DNA from: Levilactobacillus namurensis DSM 19117
GTDB taxonomy: Bacteria > Bacillota > Bacilli > Lactobacillales > Lactobacillaceae
Direction: 5' to 3'
Length of the DNA stretch: 42,385 nt
Assembly: GCF_001434785.1 (NCBI RefSeq)
Contig: NZ_AZDT01000012.1
Coordinates: forward strand, 1-42,385
Shown here: positions 6,120 to 14,048 of the stretch, in pieces
Layout: each line of letters opens with the position of its first letter
Position numbering within the stretch: position 1 is the stretch's first letter
Program-made: the position numbers and the translations under genes
The notes under the pieces: model-generated
Seen by the model: the letters and a program-made list of their open reading frames with translations, nothing else
Told to the model about the DNA's origin: nothing
Database searches by the model: none

Positions 6120-8100
6120 GCGACGGATTTTAAACGTTTTAGCCATTATCTTGTCCGTGATTTACCTCCTATGGCGGGTATTCTTTACGATTCCCTGGCA
6201 CGCCCACTTATTTACGCTGATTTTCGCGTTGCTGTTGGTGCTGAGTGAAATCGTCTCGAACTTTACGGGCTTCATGCTGATTTTCTTCCGCATGTTAGCC
6301 ACCCGTAAGAAACAAGACTTAGAGATTCCCGACTACGATGCCCGGCAGCCCTTGCCAGACGTCGATCTGATCATCGTGACGCATAACGAGGACGTCGAGT
6401 TGTTGCGTAAGACCATCAACGCGGCGACCTACATCAAGTATCCCAACCGCAAGCAGTTGCACATCGTGGTGGCTGATGATGGCAATCGACCGGAGGTGCA
6501 AGCCCTAACGGCGTACTACCATGTGGGGTACATTGGCATGACGGATAATAAAAAGGCCAAGGCGGGGAACATCAACCACGCCTTAGAACAGTTGCATTCC
6601 CCGTTATTCGTGATCTTTGACACGGATATGATCCCGTTTTCGGGTTTTCTCAACCAGACCGTACCGTTGTTCCAGCAGAACTTTCAAGCCTTACAGGACG
6701 ACCCGGACCATACGGAACCCCTGGGCTTTGTGCAAACGCCCCAAAGTTTTTACAACGCCGACATCTTTCAGTTCAATCTATTTTCCGAAAGAATCGTGCC
6801 CAACGAACAGGACTTCTTCTCGCGGGACGTGAACGTGCTCAACGGGGGTAATAAGCGGGCTTTGTTCACCGGATCAAACGCGGTCTTCTTGCGTCAGGCG
6901 GTCGATGAGGTGGGCGGCTTCCCGACAGATACCATTACCGAAGACTTTGAACTGGGGACTGAGTTGAACATGGCCGGGTATATTAGCCTGGCAACTAAGG
7001 TTCCCCAGTCCAGTGGGATTACCCCCATTGACCTGAAGGGGGTCATTAAACAACGGACCCGTTGGGCGCGGGGCGTCATTCAGAGCTGTCGGAACCTCCA
7101 TATCTTCTGGAACCCGAAGTTGTCGTGGATGAACCGCCTGATTCTGATCAACACCTACTTTTACTGGTGGGCCTTTTTCCGCCGAATTATTTATATCATT
7201 GCGCCGATTCTCTATGCCCTATGGAAGATTCAAGTGGTCAACGCGAACTTCTGGATCCTGATGATCGTCTGGGCCCCCGGCTACTTCCTCCTGCACTATG
7301 TGATGGGGGACACGTCGGGTCGTGGCGACCGGGAAGGGATGATTCGCAACGAACGGTGGGGGGAAGTCCAAGAGACGTTCTTTGCGCCGTACCTGTTTAT
7401 TCCAGTGATTATGGAAACGATTGGGATCAAGGCCAAGAAATTTAAGGTGACCTCTAAGAATGTGACCTTTTCGCTTAAGGATAAGCTGTACATTATTCCT
7501 TACTTTGTGTTATGGGCCGTAACGTTGATTGCTATTGTGAAATTCAACTATGGTAAGTACGGTTCGGAGATCTTGGTGGGGAGCGTGATTACCTTCTGGT
7601 TATTGATGCACTTTATCAATTTGAGCATGTGCCTGTTCATTGCCATGGGGCGTCACGTGTACCGGAAGAACGAGCGCTTTATTCGAACGGTCGACGGCAA
7701 GGTCAAGCTGGCCGGTGGTCGGGACTGGCACCCCTTGGAGACTACCGATGTATCAGAAGGGGGCGTGGCCTTTACCTTCACCGACACCGGAGACATGCCG
7801 CTGGCGACGGGTGATGCCATTGAGATTCGGTTGCGGCGTCGGCGAAGTTGGATCACGTTGACCGGAACGGTCGCTAGAATTGCGCACCGGGGACAACAAC
7901 CGATTTATAGTGCGCAGGTCGCCGTAGCCCCCGACCATAACCGGGACAATTACCTGCAATTGATCTATGACGGGGCGAACCAGACGCTGCCCCAAGTTCA
8001 AGATGCGTGGATTACACCATTTGATGAATTATACATGAACCTGGTCGTGCGGACTCAGGCCTACGAACGGCGGATGAGTCGCTGGTTCAACCGGGTCTAG
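6109..8100 (+). CDS. BcsA-like processive glycosyltransferase with C-terminal PilZ domain
   Basis: The 663-residue membrane enzyme has N-terminal helices (about 7-65), then a GT2 catalytic domain with the full processive-synthase set: VDLIIVTHNED with Asp86, ADDGN (Asp123/124), DTD at 171-173, TED at 277-279 (catalytic base) and QRTRW at 315-319. More helices follow, then a PilZ domain with RKNER (RxxxR, 519-523) and DVSEGG (DxSxxG, 547-552), the canonical cyclic-di-GMP contact motifs. In BcsA this arrangement makes polymer synthesis and translocation c-di-GMP dependent. The product here is unknown: cellulose, mixed-linkage glucan or another beta-linked polymer. No BcsB homologue is visible nearby. 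It overlaps the upstream gene by 11 bases. Confidence 0.88.
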   Translation: MSNKRRILNVLAIILSVIYLLWRVFFTIPWHAHLFTLIFALLLVLSEIVSNFTGFMLIFFRMLATRKKQDLEIPDYDARQPLPDVDLIIVTHNEDVELLRKTINAATYIKYPNRKQLHIVVADDGNRPEVQALTAYYHVGYIGMTDNKKAKAGNINHALEQLHSPLFVIFDTDMIPFSGFLNQTVPLFQQNFQALQDDPDHTEPLGFVQTPQSFYNADIFQFNLFSERIVPNEQDFFSRDVNVLNGGNKRALFTGSNAVFLRQAVDEVGGFPTDTITEDFELGTELNMAGYISLATKVPQSSGITPIDLKGVIKQRTRWARGVIQSCRNLHIFWNPKLSWMNRLILINTYFYWWAFFRRIIYIIAPILYALWKIQVVNANFWILMIVWAPGYFLLHYVMGDTSGRGDREGMIRNERWGEVQETFFAPYLFIPVIMETIGIKAKKFKVTSKNVTFSLKDKLYIIPYFVLWAVTLIAIVKFNYGKYGSEILVGSVITFWLLMHFINLSMCLFIAMGRHVYRKNERFIRTVDGKVKLAGGRDWHPLETTDVSEGGVAFTFTDTGDMPLATGDAIEIRLRRRRSWITLTGTVARIAHRGQQPIYSAQVAVAPDHNRDNYLQLIYDGANQTLPQVQDAWITPFDELYMNLVVRTQAYERRMSRWFNRV

Positions 8101-8137
8101 TCTCACAGGCTCAAGACCAGATAGTTGGGAGATGAGG

Positions 8138-9976
8138 ATGACGGCAGCTTGGTTGGGTGGTGCAAGTTATTTAATCGGTTTATTGGGCTACACGGGCTCG
8201 CTACGGCGACTCGGCGTGAGTCCTTATTTACGGTGGATCACCGCCATGTTGTTACAGATTCTTCTGCTATACGGTGCGGCCATGCTGGGGCAGTTGCGGT
8301 TAGGCATTTACGGCGTGACGGGGCTTGGCGTGATCCTATGGGGAACTTGGCAGATTTTAGGCCTATTTCACCGCGGTAGCTTGCCCTTTGAAGGCATCCA
8401 CCTGTTTGATTTTTGGATGTTAGGCTTAGGCGGTGCCATGGTAGAGGTCCTGGCTCGTAGCCCCCTGGTCCACTACGATAACTTTTCGCACTGGGCGGTC
8501 ATGGTCAAATTTTTAGTCTTTAGCGGCCACTTACCGGCGGCGACCGATCATCTGATCTCGTTTACCTCGTATCCGCCCGCCACGGCGCTGTTTATCACGC
8601 AGTTCGTTACCTGGGTCGGGTTCAGTGAAGGCGCGATGTTGGTGGCTCAGTTCCTATTGATCTGGGCGGCCGCTTACGCTGTATTCGCGGTGCTCCGTGA
8701 CCGAACGCGTGCGCTGACGACCATGATCCTGTGTTTTACGATTGCGGGATCACTGGTGTTTAACGTGGCGATTCGGCTTAATAACTTGTTAGTGGACTAC
8801 GTGTTGCCCATCTTAACGGTCGCCGCACTTGCGGGGATCTTTGCTTACCGCACGCGGCCGTGGTTGCTGTGCGGTCACGTGGCGGTGTTTAGTGCGGCGT
8901 TGTTACTGGTGAAAAATTCGGCGACGTTCTTTGTAGTGGTTATCGCGGGGGCCTTTCTGGTCACCCTGTTGAAGACCAACCGGACGAGATGGGCCTTGCC
9001 TGGCAACCTGCTACGGTTTGCGGGGACGATGGGGGTGGCGAGTCTGCCGTTTCTGCTCTGGCAGTGGCACGTCCACGCCACGTTCACCGTCTCGAAACAC
9101 GAGATTAGTGCGCAGGCCTATCGGCATCAGCTGACCAGCGAGAGTCCAGCGACCATACTCAAGATTGCCCGCAAATTTGGGGAACAGATTCTGAACCCCC
9201 AGTCGTTATCGACCCAGGGCATTCTGTTACTCAACCTTTTGTTAGTGGGTGCTTGGGTCGTGATTCGTCTGGGCAAGCGCCGACGGAACCCGTTGCTGAA
9301 GACGGCGGGCTGGTTAGACGGGATGTTTGGCCTGTATTACCTGAGTTTGTTGGGGATGTATGTCTTGTCCATGCCCTACGCGGAAGCCATTTTATTGGAT
9401 GGGTTTGAGCGGTACATGGGCAGTGTCGTGATCTTGGGCCTTTATCTGGGCGCCATGGTGTTTGTCCGGGTCTTAGACGCGACATTTTACGAACAGAACT
9501 TTGAGAAACGAAATTCACGGTCGTTTGCTACGATCATGTCGAAGAATGCGTACCAGCTGAGTACGTTGGTTGCGGGTTTCTTTGCGATTACGTTGATGTA
9601 TTCGGAAATCACGGGGACGAATTTCACGAATCGTATGAACCAGCAGACCTTGCCGCTCCAACTCCAGCGGTGTTCGCGGCCGTGGACGCACTTGAATCAT
9701 CGGAAGGTGTTAGTGGTCGATCCACACGCTACGGACGTGAACGACTACTATGCCGGTTACGCGGCACGGTACTACTACTTCACGGATCGGGCGGTCGGTC
9801 AGGAGAACTTTATGGTCTCGCCGGCGGCCTTCCGCCAAATCGTGCAGCAGTATGATTACGTGGTGATTCCGGAATTTCACCGCACGTTTACGGTCTTAAC
9901 CCAGAAGGTTTACCATCAACGGGTCATCACGGGACTGTATCGGGTCACACCACAACGATTGTTGCGGCAACGTTAG
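8138..9976 (+). CDS. polytopic membrane protein, GT-C-like candidate (paralogue A)
   Basis: The 612-residue protein has about 11-13 hydrophobic segments and a soluble C-terminal tail (about residues 515-612). After the early helices a strongly conserved loop reads SPLVHYDNFSHWAVMVKF, followed by a TSYPPATALFITQF segment. An acidic loop after early helices plus a YPP segment resembles GT-C lipid-phospho-sugar transferases, but I do not recognise a named family, so the function is inferred. ATG 8138 is preferred over ATG 8132 because GGGAG (8127-8131) is correctly spaced only for 8138, and MTAAWLG then aligns with the start of paralogue B. It follows the PilZ synthase by 37 bases. Likely role: transferring the GT2/GtrA-delivered sugar, or polymer handling. 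Confidence 0.7.
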   Translation: MTAAWLGGASYLIGLLGYTGSLRRLGVSPYLRWITAMLLQILLLYGAAMLGQLRLGIYGVTGLGVILWGTWQILGLFHRGSLPFEGIHLFDFWMLGLGGAMVEVLARSPLVHYDNFSHWAVMVKFLVFSGHLPAATDHLISFTSYPPATALFITQFVTWVGFSEGAMLVAQFLLIWAAAYAVFAVLRDRTRALTTMILCFTIAGSLVFNVAIRLNNLLVDYVLPILTVAALAGIFAYRTRPWLLCGHVAVFSAALLLVKNSATFFVVVIAGAFLVTLLKTNRTRWALPGNLLRFAGTMGVASLPFLLWQWHVHATFTVSKHEISAQAYRHQLTSESPATILKIARKFGEQILNPQSLSTQGILLLNLLLVGAWVVIRLGKRRRNPLLKTAGWLDGMFGLYYLSLLGMYVLSMPYAEAILLDGFERYMGSVVILGLYLGAMVFVRVLDATFYEQNFEKRNSRSFATIMSKNAYQLSTLVAGFFAITLMYSEITGTNFTNRMNQQTLPLQLQRCSRPWTHLNHRKVLVVDPHATDVNDYYAGYAARYYYFTDRAVGQENFMVSPAAFRQIVQQYDYVVIPEFHRTFTVLTQKVYHQRVITGLYRVTPQRLLRQR

Positions 9977-9993
9977 GAAGTAAGGGGAACAAT

Positions 9994-11847
9994 ATGACAT
10001 GGGTTTTAGGATTAGGGGTTTACAGCTTAGGCGTTCTGGGGTATAACGCAACGGTTCGACGCTTAGGCGTGAGTCCTTACCTGTCTTGGATCACGGTGTT
10101 TTTAGTACAGATTATCTTATTGTATGGCTTTGCAATGGTGGGGTGGCTGACTCCGGGGATCTGGGTCATCACGCTTGTGGGTGTCGCACTGTTACTGTAC
10201 TGGTGGCTGCTAGGCTTCTGGGGCAAAGGCACGTTACCCTTTGAAGGCCTGCACCTCTTCGATGGGTGGATGGTCGGCCTGGGACTGGTCATGGTTCAGG
10301 TCTTGGGTCATAGTCCGCTCGTCCACTATGATAATTTTTCGCATTGGGCGGTCATGGTCAAATTTCTGACCTTTACGGGACACTTACCGGGTGCCCACGA
10401 TACGATTATCTCGTTCACGTCGTATCCGCCCGCGACAGCGTTGTTTATCACGCAATTCGTTCACTGGGTCGGGTTCAGTGAAGGCGCCATGTTGATTGCG
10501 CAGTTCTTACTGATCTGGGCAGCTTCGTATTCAGTCTTTGCGGTACTGCGGGATCGGACCCGGGCGCTCACGTCCTTCCTATTATGTTTGACGATTGCCG
10601 TCTCGTACGTGTTTAACATCAACATCCGCTTGAACAACCTCTTAGTGGATTACGTGCTGCCCATCTTGACCGTTGCCGGATTGGTCGGGGTCTACGTCTA
10701 TCGCCAGAAGCCTGGGCTCCAGTGTGGCCACGTTGCGTTGGTGGGGGCCGTTCTCTTACTGGTCAAGAATTCGGCGACCTTCTTCGTGGTGGTCCTGGCC
10801 AGCTACTTTTTGGGGATGCTCTGGACCACACGGCCGCAGCTTGTTCAGCGCTGGCCTCGCCGCTGGGCCAGTGTGTGGGGACGCTTTACGGGGACCTTAG
10901 TGGTTTTAGCGTTGCCCTTTCTGTGGTGGGAATGGCACGTGACGCACACGTTCACGGTGTCCAAGCACGAGATCAGTGCGGCCGCGTACCGACAACAGTT
11001 GCAACACGAAGGAAACGGGACGGTCCTGAAGCTGGGCCATCAGTTCCTAAAACAAGTGGTGAATGGTCAGTCGTTGTCGACCCAGGGCATCCTCCTGATC
11101 AACGGTCTGCTGCTGGGGTGCTATATCTTGATTCGGTGGCGCAGTCATCAGAAGAATCCGTTGTTAAAGACTTTAGTGGCCGTGGACGTGATCTTTGGAC
11201 TGTATTATGCCAGTTTATTTGGGATGTACGTTTTATCGATGCCCTATGCGGAGGCCATCCGGCTAGATGGCTTCGAACGGTATATGGGCAGTACCGTGAT
11301 TCTGGCACTGTTTATCGGGGCCATGGTTCTGTCCCGGACCATCGACTACGCGTTTTACGAGCAAGAATTTGCCAAGCGTGACTTGCGAGCTTTCCGGTCG
11401 ATCGTGACCAAGAACGCGTATCAGATGGGGAGCTTCTTGATGATCTTCTTTGCCATCATCATGATGTACTCGGAGATTAACGGGACCAAGTTCACCAACC
11501 AGATGAACCGGGGAACGTTGCCCGTGCAGTTAGCACAGATTGCCTCGCCCAGCACGCAGTTGACTCATCGGCGGGTGCTGCTCGTTGACCCGCATCCGGG
11601 TGATGTGGACAGCTACTATGCTGGCTTCTTAGCCAACTACTACTTCTTTACCAACCACGGTGTGGGGCAGGAGAACTTTATGGAGTCTCCGGCCCAGTTC
11701 AAGCAAAATGTGCAGCGTTACCAGTACATTGCGATTCCGGAGTACCACCACACCTTTACGGTCATGATGCGTAAGACCTACCATCAAGAGATTCGGACCG
11801 GGTGGTTTAAGGTGACGCCGACGGGGTTAGTCCCACAGAAATCGTAG
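9994..11847 (+). CDS. polytopic membrane protein, GT-C-like candidate (paralogue B)
   Basis: This 617-residue protein is a clear tandem paralogue of the preceding gene and colinear along its whole length. Near-identical blocks include RRLGVSPYL, SPLVHYDNFSHWAVMVKF, FTSYPPATALFITQFV, RLNNLLVDYVLPILTVA, QSLSTQGILL, DGFERYMGS and the C-terminal VDPH...DxYYAGF...GQENFM. Differences concentrate in the variable loops (for example after the YPP segment and around 270-300). RBS AAGGGGA precedes the ATG, 17 bases after paralogue A ends. The C-terminal tail (YYAGFLANYYFFTNHGVGQENF and onward) looks soluble and exposed. The likely role is as for paralogue A; the two may act on different acceptors or as a heterodimer. 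Confidence 0.7.
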   Translation: MTWVLGLGVYSLGVLGYNATVRRLGVSPYLSWITVFLVQIILLYGFAMVGWLTPGIWVITLVGVALLLYWWLLGFWGKGTLPFEGLHLFDGWMVGLGLVMVQVLGHSPLVHYDNFSHWAVMVKFLTFTGHLPGAHDTIISFTSYPPATALFITQFVHWVGFSEGAMLIAQFLLIWAASYSVFAVLRDRTRALTSFLLCLTIAVSYVFNINIRLNNLLVDYVLPILTVAGLVGVYVYRQKPGLQCGHVALVGAVLLLVKNSATFFVVVLASYFLGMLWTTRPQLVQRWPRRWASVWGRFTGTLVVLALPFLWWEWHVTHTFTVSKHEISAAAYRQQLQHEGNGTVLKLGHQFLKQVVNGQSLSTQGILLINGLLLGCYILIRWRSHQKNPLLKTLVAVDVIFGLYYASLFGMYVLSMPYAEAIRLDGFERYMGSTVILALFIGAMVLSRTIDYAFYEQEFAKRDLRAFRSIVTKNAYQMGSFLMIFFAIIMMYSEINGTKFTNQMNRGTLPVQLAQIASPSTQLTHRRVLLVDPHPGDVDSYYAGFLANYYFFTNHGVGQENFMESPAQFKQNVQRYQYIAIPEYHHTFTVMMRKTYHQEIRTGWFKVTPTGLVPQKS

Positions 11848-11979
11848 GGCGTTCGGTCGGAAGCATCGCGTCGAATGGTTCGGTGTGGTAGAATTCTAGG
11901 GGATGACATTAAGACGCGTCACGGTGAGCGACTGGGCATTAAGGTCGTTGAGCCGACGCGGTGGGGGGTCGTTGAGTTT

Positions 11980-12303
11980 ATGGGATACTTGTATTTAGCG
12001 GTGTCGATTGTGACGGAACTTTTGGGCACCACGATGTTACGCTACTCGAACGGGTTTACGCGGCTAGGACCGACGTTGACGTCGTTAGTGGCCTATACGA
12101 TTTGTTTTTACTTCCTATCGTTAACGTTACGGACCGTGAACATGAGTGTGGCGTATGCGTTGTGGGGTGGGGTCGGCATTGTGTTGACCACCCTGGTCGC
12201 CGTCCTCTTCATGCATGCGCCCATCAACTTGGCCAGTGTCTTAGGCATCGGCATGATTCTGGTGGGAAGCTTGATTCTTAACCTTTATGGGACGGGTCAT
12301 TAG
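11980..12303 (+). CDS. SMR-family small membrane transporter
   Basis: This 107-residue, four-helix protein belongs to the small multidrug resistance family. It begins MGYLYLAVSIVTELLGTTML with the conserved membrane Glu in VTELLGT, then a stretch ending TVNMSVAYALWGGVGIV, the SMR signature, and ends with SVLGIGMILVGSLILN. The frame is open further upstream (to 11875), but homologues start at MxYLYL, so I use ATG 11980; its RBS is weak (GGGGGG at 11963-11968). An extended -10, TGGTAGAAT, at about 11887-11894 could give separate transcription. SMR proteins export quaternary ammonium compounds, but some relatives (ArnE/ArnF) flip lipid-linked sugars. That alternative is attractive here because it ends a polysaccharide cluster. 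Confidence 0.82.
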   Translation: MGYLYLAVSIVTELLGTTMLRYSNGFTRLGPTLTSLVAYTICFYFLSLTLRTVNMSVAYALWGGVGIVLTTLVAVLFMHAPINLASVLGIGMILVGSLILNLYGTGH

Positions 12304-12310
12304 ACCCAAA

Positions 12311-12340
12311 AAACCGCGCTGATTTCGGTCAGCGCGGTTT
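12311..12340. terminator. bidirectional terminator between convergent genes
   Basis: A perfect 12-bp stem (12311-12322 with 12329-12340) with a TTTCGG loop. It is preceded by A7, so the minus strand has a strong U-run; the plus strand has only GTTTGTTCGTT. It serves the SMR gene and the convergent 12355-12717 gene. Confidence 0.85.
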
Positions 12341-12354
12341 GTTCGTTATAGGGG

Positions 12355-12717
12355 TTAGCCTTCACGGTCGGCATCTTCGGCTAATTCTAGCCAGATCGTG
12401 AGTGGTGACGGGATGTAGTCGGGCCACTTTTCCATCTTTTTAGCACACCGATCTAGAACGTGGCTTTGGCCGTCAGTAGCGAGGTCCTCAAAGACCGTTT
12501 CGGCCATCGCATTATCGGTCAGGTCCGTCATCAGAGTCGGGAGGTTGTGCTTCCACTCCTGAACGAGGTCCTGGTAGATGACGATTCGGCGGGCTTGTAG
12601 GATGGTGTAGTCAACGCCTTCAACGTGAAGACGCTTAATTAACCGGTCATATTCGTTATAGACTGCGGCTTGAGCCCGCTGCCAGTCCGTTTCAGTGAAT
12701 GCTTTTTCTTCTTTCAT
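12355..12717 (-). CDS. hypothetical cytoplasmic protein (120 aa)
   Basis: The acidic, soluble 120-residue protein has no recognised motif. The N-terminal half (TDWQRAQAAVYNEYDRLIKRL) looks helical. A middle part ending VIYQDLVQEWKHNLPTLMTDL and the C-terminus (KMEKWPDYIPSPLTIWLELAEDADREG) contain several Trp. GAGGT lies seven bases upstream of the ATG, a good ribosome binding site. A weak minus-strand -10 (TATACT near 12795-12800) may be its promoter. It is flanked by terminators on both sides and so is probably monocistronic. Function unknown. Confidence 0.7.
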   Translation of the reverse strand: MKEEKAFTETDWQRAQAAVYNEYDRLIKRLHVEGVDYTILQARRIVIYQDLVQEWKHNLPTLMTDLTDNAMAETVFEDLATDGQSHVLDRCAKKMEKWPDYIPSPLTIWLELAEDADREG

Positions 12718-12870
12718 GGTGGTTACCTCGCTTTAAAAGGATTATGAAACTCTTGGGCGCATCCGGACCGTTAGTCGTTTTGGTCACGGTTCTCAGTATA
12801 GCATTTTTTGTGCGAGATAACGCCATCATCCCTAGAATCCGGTGGGACGCTCTTTAAGAGCGTTGCAAAC

Positions 12871-12902
12871 AAAAAAAGACCGATCGTCGCGGTTAGGCGG
12901 TC
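12871..12902 (-). terminator. intrinsic terminator of mscL
   Basis: On the minus strand a GACCG/CGGTC-based stem (12878-12902) is followed by T7 (12871-12877), 14 bases after the mscL stop codon. Confidence 0.65.
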
Positions 12903-12915
12903 AGTCCCGGTAAAG

Positions 12916-13296
12916 CTATTTCTTTTGGTCCTTTAACAGCGTCACGATTTCTTTGAGGTATTGTTCTTCCGCGGATGGTTCCGGCGTTTCTTCGGGTTCT
13001 TCCGGTTTCTTCGGAACGAGTCGGTTCAGGAACTTGACCAGTAAGAAGACCACGAATGCAATAATTAGGAAGTTAATGACGGAATTGATAAACGCCCCGT
13101 ATTTAAAGTGGGCGTCTCCCACGGTGAAGACCAGATTGGAAAAATCGATGTTGCCGACAAAGACCCCCAGCAGTGGGTTGATCAGGTTAGTGACCAGTGA
13201 CTTGACGATGGCCGTGAATGCAGCCCCGACAATAACCCCAACGGCTAGGTCCATGACGTTGCCGCGTGCGATAAACTCTTTGAACTCTTTGAGCAT
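12916..13296 (-). CDS. mscL: large-conductance mechanosensitive channel MscL
   Basis: The 126-residue protein matches MscL in length and pattern. [20 protein letters not shown] is followed by the glycine/alanine-rich pore helix ([11 protein letters not shown]), then NPLLG, an extracellular loop ([22 protein letters not shown]), a second helix ([22 protein letters not shown]) and a charged cytoplasmic C-terminal helix ending [13 protein letters not shown]. It forms a homopentameric channel that opens on membrane tension to release solutes during hypo-osmotic shock. GGGAGG lies nine bases upstream. A minus-strand promoter-like TTGCAA plus TAAAAA lies around 13335-13365. It is transcribed divergently from the 13639 gene. 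Confidence 0.96.
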   Translation of the reverse strand: MLKEFKEFIARGNVMDLAVGVIVGAAFTAIVKSLVTNLINPLLGVFVGNIDFSNLVFTVGDAHFKYGAFINSVINFLIIAFVVFLLVKFLNRLVPKKPEEPEETPEPSAEEQYLKEIVTLLKDQKK

Positions 13297-13402
13297 AGTA
13301 CGGACCTCCCTTAGTAATTACCTTTAATTTTTAGCGTTTCTGAGTGAAATTGCAACCTAAACGCAATAAAAATCATTATTTTAAGCGGACTTAGGATTGG
13401 CG

Positions 13403-13432
13403 CTGAAAAAGTTGGGGGAAGTATGCTATAAT
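13403..13432 (+). promoter_or_regulatory. predicted promoter of the 13639 gene and its long leader
   Basis: A perfect TATAAT (13427-13432) with a weak -35 CTGAAA (13403-13408) at an 18-base spacer. Transcription would start about 200 bases upstream of the start codon, leaving a long untranslated leader. Confidence 0.5.
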
Positions 13433-13439
13433 AATGTAA

Positions 13440-13629
13440 GTGGTTTCATGAATAGCTGTTGCAATGAAATCAAGTGACAATCGTTGGCACGGTAAGTCAA
13501 TTTGCGAACGTTTTACTTGCATTTGAGGACGGAATCCTCTATTATTGTGCATTGATATATTCAGAAGTATTTAGATAATCTCGGGTGGTTGTAACCCTTG
13601 ATTTACCGGGGATTATCGCGAATTAGGAG
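13440..13629 (+). other. structured 5' leader (about 190 nt) of unknown class
   Basis: No ORF of note. Several potential stems are visible: GTTTCAT/ATGAAAT (about 13443-13469), a GAGGA/TCCTC hairpin (about 13536-13550), and GATAATC (13574-13580) pairing with GATTATC (13611-13617), enclosing GGGT/ACCC. The last stem ends only eight bases before AGGAGG (13625-13630), so it could influence access to the ribosome binding site. It does not match the T-box, SRP, tmRNA, RNase P or CIRCE patterns I know. Confidence 0.4.
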
Positions 13630-13638
13630 GTGATTACC

Positions 13639-13956
13639 ATGCTGAGTCGAACCAAACAATTCTTACGGCAACATAATTATCGTTATGAAAAGTCGTACAT
13701 TCGACCGTTGATGGCGCCGGAGAGCGTCTACGTCTTTAAATTTGGCCATGATTCGCTCAATAATCGGGTAATCATTCGTTATGGTCACACGTGGACTGGG
13801 CGTCAGCGGATCAACGAGATTGATCTGCGGCTGCACAAGCAGAAGCATCCACGGGTTTTCCAAAATGAAGCGGATATGCTGGATTACTTAGAAGCACATC
13901 TTGCTGAACGGGAACAACGTCACGCCGACCACTCGACTAATCCTGAAAAAGTGTAG
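13639..13956 (+). CDS. hypothetical basic protein (105 aa)
   Basis: The 105-residue soluble protein is rich in Arg and His. It starts MLSRTKQFLRQHNYRYEKSY, has a beta-rich middle (VYVFKFGHDSLNNRVIIRYGH) and a helical C-terminus (EADMLDYLEAHLAEREQRH). No family is recognised. ATG 13639 is chosen because AGGAGG (13625-13630) is eight bases upstream; the in-frame GTG at 13630 overlaps that site. A terminator follows, and prmA begins 92 bases downstream, so read-through into prmA is possible. Confidence 0.65.
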   Translation: MLSRTKQFLRQHNYRYEKSYIRPLMAPESVYVFKFGHDSLNNRVIIRYGHTWTGRQRINEIDLRLHKQKHPRVFQNEADMLDYLEAHLAEREQRHADHSTNPEKV

Positions 13957-13990
13957 CGTCGTGGGACAATAATTTGATAGGCTAATGGTG

Positions 13991-14025
13991 AGCCGGCGAC
14001 AAACTTAGTTGTCGCTGGCTTTTTG
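13991..14025 (+). terminator. intrinsic terminator before prmA
   Basis: A 12-bp stem with one mismatch (13991-14002 with 14009-14020) is followed by T5, just upstream of the prmA ribosome binding site. Confidence 0.75.
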
Positions 14026-14048
14026 TAGTTCAAGGAGGAATTTAACTG

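Noticed and set aside
10722-11381. 219-codon open frame inside paralogue B
   Set aside because: It is an out-of-frame shadow produced by GC-rich codon use; it has no RBS, and the annotated frame is supported by full-length similarity to paralogue A.
13440-13629. Possible 6S RNA, tmRNA, SRP RNA, T-box or CIRCE element in the long leader
   Set aside because: The 5' and 3' ends do not pair as in 6S RNA, no tag peptide or SRP/T-box consensus is present, and no TTAGCACTC-type CIRCE repeat occurs.
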